DNA from: an uncultured Caryophanales bacterium
GTDB lineage: Bacteria; Bacillota_I; Bacilli_A; RF39; UBA660
DNA length: 32,641 nt
Assembly: GCA_946614095.1 (NCBI GenBank)
Contig: CAMOGG010000013.1
Span: 1-32,641 of the forward strand
Direction of reading: 5' to 3'
Shown here: piece after piece, positions 1 through 5,956 of the stretch
Numbering within the stretch: position 1 is the stretch's first letter
Layout: each line of letters starts with the position of its first letter
Position numbers and translations under genes: made by a program
Notes under the pieces: generated by a model
What the model was told of the DNA's origin: nothing
Database searches by the model: none
What the model saw: only the letters and a program-made list of their open reading frames with translations

Positions 1-392
1 ATCATTTTGATGATGTTATTGAAACAACTCTTTTATCTATGTTTTATGGAGCAGAGGTTAAGACAATGATGCCTAAACTTCATAGTGAAAACTTTGAAGG
101 ATTAGAGCTTATTCGACCTTTATATCTTGTACATGAAGATGATATTCTAGCTTGGAAGAAATATCATCATCTAACATTTTTAAACTGTGCTTGTCGATTT
201 ACGGAGAAAAGTTCTTATGATGAAAGCTTAAGTAAGCGTAAAGAAGTAAAAAAATTGATTAAAGAGTTAAAAAAGATTAATGAAAATGTTGATTATAATA
301 TTTTTAAATCATTAGATAATGTCAATGCTGATTGTATTCTTGGATATAAGAAAAATAAAGAATATCATAGTTTTTTGGATGATTATAAATAA
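1..392 (+). CDS. TtcA-family tRNA 2-thiocytidine-type ATP-dependent thiolase, C-terminal part
   Basis: The frame is open to the left edge, so the track start at 39 is internal and the gene is 5'-truncated by the window. About 130 residues are visible. The first codons read HFDDVIETTLLSMFYG, followed by IRPLYLVHEDDI and a late Cys pair in LNCACR. In the TtcA family the first block follows the PP-loop ATPase core, and the late cysteine helps bind the Fe-S cluster. These enzymes activate a tRNA cytidine with ATP and insert sulfur in the cytoplasm. The PP-loop motif and the first CxxC lie outside the window, so the exact tRNA position modified cannot be judged. The gene ends at a bidirectional hairpin facing the next, convergent gene. 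Confidence 0.75.
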   Translation, partial: HFDDVIETTLLSMFYGAEVKTMMPKLHSENFEGLELIRPLYLVHEDDILAWKKYHHLTFLNCACRFTEKSSYDESLSKRKEVKKLIKELKKINENVDYNIFKSLDNVNADCILGYKKNKEYHSFLDDYK

Positions 393-399
393 TAAAAAA

Positions 400-429
400 A
401 CCTTCTGATTATTGGCAGAAGGTCTTTTT
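400..429. terminator. bidirectional intrinsic terminator
   Basis: The stem ACCTTCTG/CAGAAGGT (400-407 with 416-423) has an 8-nt loop. It has a T run on the right for the + gene and an A run on the left that serves the minus gene. Confidence 0.85.
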
Positions 430-1156
430 AATTTGATGTTGAAATAGATATCATTTTGATATTATCTTTATTAAAATAGAATTCTATGTAGTCTCTAGAA
501 TTGCTTTGATTATCATCTAAATAGTATTTTAAATATACTGCTGTTTCATATGTTTTTTCTTTTACATTATTATATCCAAGAGAAATCATTTTGCTTCTAA
601 CTTCTTCAATGGTACTTGTATAATTTAATTCTCCTATAAAATAAACGTTTTCGCTTCCATCTCCTGGATTATAAAAGTCTCCTGAAATAATGTCACAGTC
701 TTCAATATTTTGTGTTTTGTTTGTTTTATTTATTACTGTTATAACTACTCCTCCAGGATATGATCCTATTCTTCCTCCAGTTGTTGAATTGTTTGGAGCA
801 ATTTGATTCTTTCCTTTGTCACTATCAAATTCCCATCCAACTTTTTTAAAATCTTCTTTTGTACACGGAAAGTTTATTATATTGTTGTTTATTTTTACTT
901 GAAAAAGTTGATTAATTTGTTGTTCTGTTTCTTCACTACTTTTATTTACTTCTTCTTGTTCAATATTTTCTACAGAGTTTTCTTCCTCTTCTACTATTTC
1001 ATTTTGATGAATTGTTTCATTTTGTTTTCTTTGATAGTTTATTATTGATATGACACCGATTCCTATTAATAGTATTAATAATATAATAATTCCTAATATG
1101 AGTGTTTTATTTTTATTTTTACTTAATTCTGACTGATTGTTATTTTGCTCTTCCAT
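428..1156 (-). CDS. membrane-anchored hypothetical protein
   Basis: I do not recognise the family. The protein is about 242 residues. It has a short charged N-terminus, one strong hydrophobic segment at about residues 18-40 (IILLILLIGIGVISII), a Glu/Asn/Gln-rich linker, and a C-terminal extracytoplasmic domain of about 150 residues rich in Gly, Asn and Tyr. A single N-terminal anchor with the bulk outside the cell is the most likely topology. The track start at 1165 touches the AGAGG ribosome-binding site (1166-1170) with no spacing. The second ATG, at 1156, has normal 9-nt spacing and is preferred. The gene stands alone, with its own promoter just upstream, and converges on the TtcA-like gene. 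Confidence 0.7.
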   Translation of the reverse strand: MEEQNNNQSELSKNKNKTLILGIIILLILLIGIGVISIINYQRKQNETIHQNEIVEEEENSVENIEQEEVNKSSEETEQQINQLFQVKINNNIINFPCTKEDFKKVGWEFDSDKGKNQIAPNNSTTGGRIGSYPGGVVITVINKTNKTQNIEDCDIISGDFYNPGDGSENVYFIGELNYTSTIEEVRSKMISLGYNNVKEKTYETAVYLKYYLDDNQSNSRDYIEFYFNKDNIKMISISTSN

Positions 1157-1178
1157 TTTAATCATCCTCTTACTATTT

Positions 1179-1206
1179 ATTGTATCATAGTATTTATATT
1201 TGAAAA
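1179..1206 (-). promoter_or_regulatory. sigma-A-type promoter for the 428-1156 gene
   Basis: On the minus strand TTTTCA, 16 nt, then TACAAT preceded by TGA (extended -10). The predicted start is near 1172, which gives a leader of only about 16 nt before the ATG at 1156. Confidence 0.55.
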
Positions 1207-1331
1207 CTATATTTTTTTAGAAATAGCTTATTGAAATAATAAATTAAATATGTAAGAAATAAATATATATAATTAAGTATTAGAAAATAGTATAAAATTT
1301 GTCTATTAAAATTTGTTTTTTTTGTGTAGAA

Positions 1332-1358
1332 TCATTTTTTTCTTTGAATACATATAAT
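1332..1358 (+). promoter_or_regulatory. possible sporulation-type (sigma-E-like) promoter for the LysM gene
   Basis: TCATTTT at 1332-1338 and CATATAAT at 1351-1358 resemble the Bacillus sigma-E boxes (KMATATT and CATACAHT), but the 12-nt spacer is short. The same bases contain a TATAAT without a good -35 or a TGn, so a vegetative promoter is an alternative. The rest of the gap 1166-1374 is AT-rich with no other recognisable element. Confidence 0.3.
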
Positions 1359-1374
1359 ATATTGAGGTGATGAT

Positions 1375-2208
1375 TTGAATCAAACATATACTGTGAAACA
1401 GGGAGATACTTTATGGGGCATTAGTAATCAGTTTGGGGTATCGGTTACGGAACTTGCTTCTTTAAATGATGTAGATGCGAATACTTTACAAATTGGACAG
1501 ACTTTAAAGATTCCTTCTAAAACGGGAATTAATCCAGATAATATGTTTTTATATACCGTTAAGAAGGGCGATACTTTATATTCTATTGCGAAGGTATATG
1601 GTACTAGTGTAAGTGAGATAAAGAAATTAAATTATCTTACAGGAGATTCGTTAGTAGTTGGCCAAGTAATTCGAATACCAGAAGTTTATACTCCTTTTGA
1701 TGAGATTAGTGTTCCTAATTATATTAATTATACTGTTAAGAGAGGAGATAATTTATATTCTATTGCTAGAGAATATGGGGTTGATGTAAATACTCTGATG
1801 CAAGATAATGCTTTATCTAGTACTGTTCTTCGCATTGGACAAAACTTAAAGATTCGAGTTTCTAAAGAATTAGAGGTAGAAGAATGCTTTGGAGAAGACT
1901 ATATTCCAAATGAGACTAATACTTTATATATGGTTAAGAAGGGAGATAGTTTATACTCTATCGCTAGAAAATATCAAACTAGTATAGATGATATTGTTTC
2001 TCTTAATAATTTGAAAAATAATAATTTAAGTATTGGTCAGGTGTTAAAAATACCTAATTCTAGTAATAGTGGTATTACTTATCAGGTTGTTAAGGGGGAT
2101 AATTTGTATTCAATTGCTAGGAAGTTTGGAACAACAGTTGATACAATTAAGAAGAAAAATAATTTGACTAGTAATAATTTAAGTATTGGTCAAATCTTAA
2201 AGATTTAG
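1375..2208 (+). CDS. five-LysM protein, probable spore coat/cortex assembly protein
   Basis: The protein has 277 residues made almost entirely of five LysM domains, at about residues 3-47, 58-103, 119-161, 182-227 and 233-277. Each has the pattern Y-x-V-K-x-G-D-x-L-x-x-I-A followed by L-x-I-G-Q-x-L-K-I. LysM binds N-acetylglucosamine polymers such as peptidoglycan. There is no signal peptide or membrane segment. A secreted hydrolase would normally have one, whereas mother-cell coat proteins such as SafA do not need one. It starts at TTG (1375), because GAGGTGA lies just upstream and the nearby ATG runs straight into a stop. Its neighbours support a spore-envelope role. It has no catalytic domain, so a structural or recruiting function is inferred. 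Confidence 0.82.
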   Translation: MNQTYTVKQGDTLWGISNQFGVSVTELASLNDVDANTLQIGQTLKIPSKTGINPDNMFLYTVKKGDTLYSIAKVYGTSVSEIKKLNYLTGDSLVVGQVIRIPEVYTPFDEISVPNYINYTVKRGDNLYSIAREYGVDVNTLMQDNALSSTVLRIGQNLKIRVSKELEVEECFGEDYIPNETNTLYMVKKGDSLYSIARKYQTSIDDIVSLNNLKNNNLSIGQVLKIPNSSNSGITYQVVKGDNLYSIARKFGTTVDTIKKKNNLTSNNLSIGQILKI

Positions 2209-2216
2209 GAGGTTTT

Positions 2217-2612
2217 ATGAAATATATCATTGATGATAATTTCCTTGATGATTCTAAATACATTGAGTTTATTCAAAATAATCCTGGAAAAGCAAATTTA
2301 AAAATTCGGGCTTTTACGGCAAGTGAGGCACTTCCGTTAGTTGGAATTCATATTGTTGTGCGTACTATGGTAGGAGAGGATGAGTTTGTCTTTTTTGATG
2401 GAGAGACTGATTCATCTGGTATGATTCATACTTTATCACTACCTACTCCTTCTCTAATGCCTGATAATTTAGAAACTCCAAATAGTATTTTGTATGAAGT
2501 TTTAGCAGAGTCAGACACTATGAATATGAGTCGCTTGTATCAAGTTAGGATGTATGATGGAATTTGTGTGATTCAAAACATAGAACTTTTACCAGAATGG
2601 GGGAGTAATTAA
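2217..2612 (+). CDS. carboxypeptidase-regulatory/transthyretin-like beta-domain protein of the spore-envelope cluster
   Basis: The protein has 131 residues with a single beta-rich domain. The pattern is K-x-x-A-F-T-A-S-x-A-L-P-L-x-G, then a variable strand and TDSSGMI, then L-P-T-P, which fits the carboxypeptidase regulatory-like/Cna-B fold. There is no signal peptide and no cysteine pair. It starts 8 nt after the LysM gene, with AGGAGG overlapping the upstream stop, and its own stop shares one base with the next start (TAATG). The three genes are therefore translationally linked. Small proteins of this type sit beside SpoIID-like/peptidoglycan-binding proteins in Clostridia, as I recall them. 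The molecular role is unknown, and a scaffold or adaptor is only a guess. Confidence 0.65.
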   Translation: MKYIIDDNFLDDSKYIEFIQNNPGKANLKIRAFTASEALPLVGIHIVVRTMVGEDEFVFFDGETDSSGMIHTLSLPTPSLMPDNLETPNSILYEVLAESDTMNMSRLYQVRMYDGICVIQNIELLPEWGSN

Positions 2613-3955
2613 TGGCTGTTCGTTATCCTATTGTTCCGAATATGATTACGGTTCATTTGGGAAAACCTGATGAAGCAGTTCGAAATATTACCATTCCATT
2701 TACGGATTATATTTCAAATGTTGCGTCTTCTGAATTATATCCGACGTGGCCAGTTAGTGCACTAACTGCCAATATTTATGCCATTATTTCATTTGCTATG
2801 AATCGTATTTATAATGAATGGTATCGTAGTAAGGGGTATAGTTTTGATATTACTTCTTCTTCTGCTTATGATCAAGCTTATACGGAAAATCGTTCTACTT
2901 ATGAAAATATTAATAATATTGTGGAAGATAGTTTTAATAACTATGTTGTGAAAAACGGTCAAATACAACCATATTTTACTCGTTATTGTGATGGAAGAAA
3001 GACTACTTGTAATGGACTTTCTCAATGGGGAAGTGTTTCTTTAGCAAATCAAGGAAAAGGTGCTTTAGATATTTTAAAGTATTACTATGGGAATGATATA
3101 TCTATTAAGTATAATGCTCCAGTTGGGGATAATACTAGTGGATTTCCTGGTTATGATGTGGGGCTGGGAAGTGCAGGAAATCCTGTTTTAGCTATACAAC
3201 GTGATCTACGAAGAATTAGACAAAATTATCCTGCTATACCTGACATTACTGATACTTACGGAATTTATAATGAAGAGACTAGGAGTGCTGTTTTAAAGTT
3301 TCAAGAAATCTTTAACTTACCTGTTACAGGTACTGTTGATAAGGCAACTTGGTACAAGATTAAATATATCTACACAAGTGTGAAAAAGTTATCTGATTTA
3401 TATTCAGAGGGATTAAGTGAGAGTGAAGCAACTTTTTTATATGAAGACGAGTTAAATTATGGAGATACTGGTATTGAAGTGGAACACATTCATTATTTTT
3501 TAGATGCGATTGCTTTTCTAGACTCAGATATACCTAGACTTCCTACAAATTCTATCTATAATGATAATTCTATGATGATGGTAAAAGCCTTTCAGGAAAA
3601 ATATGGTTTACCTGTAACGGGTATCTTTACTTATCAAGATTGGAAAGTTATGAAAGAAGTATATAATTCTTTATTACGAACTTTTAATCCTAATTATCAG
3701 AATTATATTGATGAATTATATCCAGATTATTTTTTAGTACGGGGTACTAGTGGAGATGATGTTTTAAGATTTCAAAGGTTTTTATTATTAATATGTAAAT
3801 ATGATAAGTCTATTCCTGGAGTTCGTGTTAATGGGATTTTTGATGAACTTACAGAACAGTCTGTGAAAAAGTTGCAGAAAGATTATGGCTTTGAAATTAA
3901 TGGTATTGTTGGACCTTTGTTGTGGAGAAAAGTTGTTGAATTGTCAAAACGATAA
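2612..3955 (+). CDS. SpoIID-like protein with three peptidoglycan-binding domains
   Basis: The protein has 447 residues. Residues about 12-165 resemble SpoIID/LytB: IPFTDYISNVASSEL with a Glu (E41) at the place of the SpoIID lytic-transglycosylase acid, then a SALTANIYA helix, then GLSQWGSVSLANQG followed by ILKYYYG. In classical SpoIID a zinc-binding His precedes the GMSQYG-like block; here that place is Thr. Three PG_binding_1 repeats follow at about 175-255, 285-355 and 375-445, each with FQ..(Y/F)GLPVTG-like cores. There is no signal peptide, unlike membrane-bound SpoIID, which again fits mother-cell synthesis. It may cleave or only bind glycan strands of the cortex. The fold is well supported; the activity is not. 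Confidence 0.75.
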   Translation: MAVRYPIVPNMITVHLGKPDEAVRNITIPFTDYISNVASSELYPTWPVSALTANIYAIISFAMNRIYNEWYRSKGYSFDITSSSAYDQAYTENRSTYENINNIVEDSFNNYVVKNGQIQPYFTRYCDGRKTTCNGLSQWGSVSLANQGKGALDILKYYYGNDISIKYNAPVGDNTSGFPGYDVGLGSAGNPVLAIQRDLRRIRQNYPAIPDITDTYGIYNEETRSAVLKFQEIFNLPVTGTVDKATWYKIKYIYTSVKKLSDLYSEGLSESEATFLYEDELNYGDTGIEVEHIHYFLDAIAFLDSDIPRLPTNSIYNDNSMMMVKAFQEKYGLPVTGIFTYQDWKVMKEVYNSLLRTFNPNYQNYIDELYPDYFLVRGTSGDDVLRFQRFLLLICKYDKSIPGVRVNGIFDELTEQSVKKLQKDYGFEINGIVGPLLWRKVVELSKR

Positions 3956-4003
3956 TGTATAAAAGAAATAATCTTTATCCATAATAAAAGTGGAGGAGAT
4001 GCT

Positions 4004-4234
4004 ATGAATGATGAACATATTCCACATGATGTTTTTACTTCTAGAGATTTAAATCATTTAAGTGATTTATTTCAACAGAATTATGATGCCTATAAACAAG
4101 CCTATTTTAGTATGAATTATATTCAGAATCCAACAGTATTAAAAGTTTATCAGGAAGCGGTCCAGTTGTTTGATGATGAGTTAAAAATAGCAATTCGTAT
4201 TTTAAGAAATCCTGGTGGTGAGATTGATGAATGA
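4004..4234 (+). CDS. small CotF-like spore coat protein (first of pair)
   Basis: The protein has 76 residues, helical, with the start RDLNHLSDLFQQNYDAYKQA and a Y-I-Q-N-P segment. This resembles the N-terminal helices of the small clostridial coat proteins of the CotF/ferritin-like type. A GGAGGAG ribosome-binding site precedes the ATG. There is a 48-nt gap after the SpoIID-like gene. No convincing vegetative promoter lies there, so co-transcription with the upstream genes is likely. It overlaps the next gene by 8 nt. It is half the size of a full CotF domain, so the two small proteins may pair to form one helical bundle. This is inference. Confidence 0.6.
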   Translation: MNDEHIPHDVFTSRDLNHLSDLFQQNYDAYKQAYFSMNYIQNPTVLKVYQEAVQLFDDELKIAIRILRNPGGEIDE

Positions 4235-4520
4235 TTTATCTAGTCAAGTGTTTGATGATCAAGACTATGCTTATTATCTATTATGTACTTTAAAGGATTT
4301 AGAAAAAAAATATTGTATTATGATGATAGATGCTAGTAATGAATGGTTATATGGGATTTATCGAGATTTATTGTTGGATGTTGCTTGTTTACAAAGAAAG
4401 GTTTATCATATGTTGTTTTTAAATGGTTGGTATTTGTTGGAACCAATTCAAGAAAGTTTATTGAAGGAAAAATATCATTTGTTTTTTTCACAATATAAGA
4501 AATTATTGCATAAGAGGTAA
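4227..4520 (+). CDS. small CotF-like spore coat protein (second of pair)
   Basis: The track begins at GTG 4215. ATG 4227 is better, because GGTGAG sits just upstream and this gives a short overlap with the preceding stop. The protein is 97 residues and helical. The pattern D-x-D-x-A-Y-x-L-L-x-x-L-K-D-L-E-K, A-S-N-E, and the late NGWYLLEP is close to the HGWY-type ending of CotF-family coat proteins, which are mother-cell products deposited on the spore surface. It lacks secretion signals. It ends 2 nt before the -35 box of the next gene's promoter. Confidence 0.65.
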   Translation: MNDLSSQVFDDQDYAYYLLCTLKDLEKKYCIMMIDASNEWLYGIYRDLLLDVACLQRKVYHMLFLNGWYLLEPIQESLLKEKYHLFFSQYKKLLHKR

Positions 4521-4522
4521 TT

Positions 4523-4551
4523 TTGACATTTTTTTTGAGTTATGCTACAAT
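4523..4551 (+). promoter_or_regulatory. strong sigma-A promoter for the NlpC/P60 gene
   Basis: A perfect TTGACA (4523-4528), a 17-nt spacer and TACAAT (4546-4551) with a TGC extended -10. The ORF track's start codon (TTG at 4523) is in fact the -35 box, so the coding start must lie downstream at 4580. Confidence 0.9.
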
Positions 4552-4579
4552 ACTAAGTCATTCAGGGAGGAAATTTAAT

Positions 4580-5620
4580 ATGAAAACTATTGATGGGTCG
4601 TCGAAGAAGAGATTTTTTTACTTTTTTTCTTTGGTGACAATATCATTAATCATAATGATTAGTTGCTATGTATATCATGATTACTATACTTATAATAGCA
4701 TTAATGTCGTGGTTCGTGAAAATGCTGCTATTGAGTATGGAAGTGCAAATTATAATATACAAGAATTAATAAAAGATGTAGAAGGGGAAATTGTATCTAT
4801 TAAGCAGGATGTTGATACAAATGTAGTTGGTGAACAAGAAATTATTGTTGAGGTTAAAAAAGATAACATTGTAAAAGATGTGCCTATTGTAATTTCTGTA
4901 GTAGATACTGTTGCACCAGTTATTCAATTGAAAGAGGAAAAAGTTACGATTACTAGTGGAGATGATTATGATCTAACTAGTAATGTAGAATCTGTTAATG
5001 ATAGTGTTGATGGTGTGATATCATATTTAAATGAAGTGTCTGAAGATAGTAATTTTTATTATCATTTTACCTATGGTGAAGACATTGATGCAGTGGGAAG
5101 TCATGAAGTTACTTTGACTGCTAAAGATAAGAATGGAAATGTTTCAGAGGCTAAATTTACTTTAGATGTTGTGGCTCCTAAAGTTGAGGAAAAAGCACCA
5201 GTAGTTGTCGCTAATTCGGAACCAGTTTATGCTAATTTGCCTGCAAATGCTAGTGGAGGTGATTTGGTTTCTATTGCTTATTCTTTAGTTGGTTCTCCAT
5301 ATGTTTCAGGTGCAAATGGACCATATGCCTTTGATTGTAGTGGATTTGTACAATATGTTTATTCACAAGTTGGAATTTCTGTAAGTAGAAGTTCTTATAC
5401 CCAAGCATATGATGGAGTTGGGGTAAGTTATCAAGATGCTCAACCTGGAGATATTCTAAGTTGGGGGCATGGTGGTGTAGTTACTCATTCTGCATTATAT
5501 GTTGGTAATGGGATGATGGTTCATGCTACAAATCCTAGTCAAGGAGTAATTGCCAGTAGTGTTGCTGGTTGGGAGAGTGGATCTATCGATAACTTAATGG
5601 CAGTTAGAAGAGTTCAATAA
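4580..5620 (+). CDS. membrane-anchored NlpC/P60 peptidoglycan endopeptidase
   Basis: From ATG 4580, preceded by GGGAGG, the protein is 346 residues. It has one N-terminal hydrophobic segment at about residues 12-32 that acts as anchor or uncleaved signal. A beta-rich DUF5011/Ig-like domain lies at about 110-210 (contains AVGSHEVTLTAKDKNGN), then a Val/Ala-rich linker, then the NlpC/P60 domain from about 230 to the end. The catalytic Cys is in FDCSGFVQ (C253) and the His in GVVTHSALYVG (H303), with a third His in MVHAT. These enzymes cut D-Glu-diaminoacid bonds in stem peptides outside the cell. The track's extra 19 residues come from the promoter region and are rejected. A terminator follows directly. 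Confidence 0.88.
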   Translation: MKTIDGSSKKRFFYFFSLVTISLIIMISCYVYHDYYTYNSINVVVRENAAIEYGSANYNIQELIKDVEGEIVSIKQDVDTNVVGEQEIIVEVKKDNIVKDVPIVISVVDTVAPVIQLKEEKVTITSGDDYDLTSNVESVNDSVDGVISYLNEVSEDSNFYYHFTYGEDIDAVGSHEVTLTAKDKNGNVSEAKFTLDVVAPKVEEKAPVVVANSEPVYANLPANASGGDLVSIAYSLVGSPYVSGANGPYAFDCSGFVQYVYSQVGISVSRSSYTQAYDGVGVSYQDAQPGDILSWGHGGVVTHSALYVGNGMMVHATNPSQGVIASSVAGWESGSIDNLMAVRRVQ

Positions 5621-5647
5621 AAAGTTATAGAAATATAACTTTTTTTG
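5619..5647 (+). terminator. intrinsic terminator after the NlpC/P60 gene
   Basis: AAAAAGTTATA pairs with TATAACTTTTT around a GAAA loop, followed by a T run. It begins inside the stop codon. Confidence 0.85.
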
Positions 5648-5695
5648 TATAACTTTTTTTCTTTGGGATAACCTATTATTAGGAGGTAATAAAAT

Positions 5696-5902
5696 ATGGA
5701 AACGGTTCAAAAAATATTATTAATTATTACAATTGTTGGAGCTGTTAATTGGGGGTTAATTGGTATTATGGACTTTGATTTAGTTGCTTTTCTTTTTGGA
5801 AGTATGAGTCTTTTAACTAGAATTGTATATACTTTAGTTGGTATATGTGGACTTGTAAATATTGGGCTATTGATGAGTCATATTGATTTTAAAAGAGACT
5901 AA
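5696..5902 (+). CDS. DUF378 family small membrane protein (YuzA-like)
   Basis: The protein has 68 residues with two transmembrane helices, at about 5-28 and 38-60. The signature TIVGAVNWGLIGI...DLVAFLFG followed by RIVYTLVGICGL is characteristic of DUF378. The function of the family is unknown. A consensus AGGAGGT ribosome-binding site precedes the ATG. The gene lies alone between two terminators, and I could not identify a convincing promoter in the short gap. Confidence 0.88.
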   Translation: METVQKILLIITIVGAVNWGLIGIMDFDLVAFLFGSMSLLTRIVYTLVGICGLVNIGLLMSHIDFKRD

Positions 5903-5917
5903 GGTCTTTTTTTTTGC
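5891..5917 (+). terminator. intrinsic terminator overlapping the DUF378 stop
   Basis: AAAGAGAC pairs with GTCTTTTT (one G-T pair) around a TAAG loop, followed by a long T run. The stop codon TAA lies in the loop. Confidence 0.7.
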
Positions 5918-5956
5918 TTTATTTTGTGATAAGTTATTTATGTTGGGGGGATTTCG

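Noticed and set aside
803-1048. + strand ORF 803-1048 and the similar shadow ORFs (2789-3025 -, 12832-13017 -, 13798-14037 +, 14159-14344 +, 14223-14477 +, 15253-15435 +, 19383-19613 -, 21098-21340 +, 26789-27034 +, 26839-27057 -, 29323-29562 -, 29581-29799 -)
   Set aside because: All lie opposite or out of frame within clear coding genes, have low-complexity Phe/Ile/Ser/Asn-rich products and no convincing ribosome-binding site.
1375-4520. LysM/PG-binding genes as a phage lysis cassette
   Set aside because: No holin, no structural phage genes, no catalytic lysin domain in the LysM protein, and CotF-like neighbours argue for spore coat.
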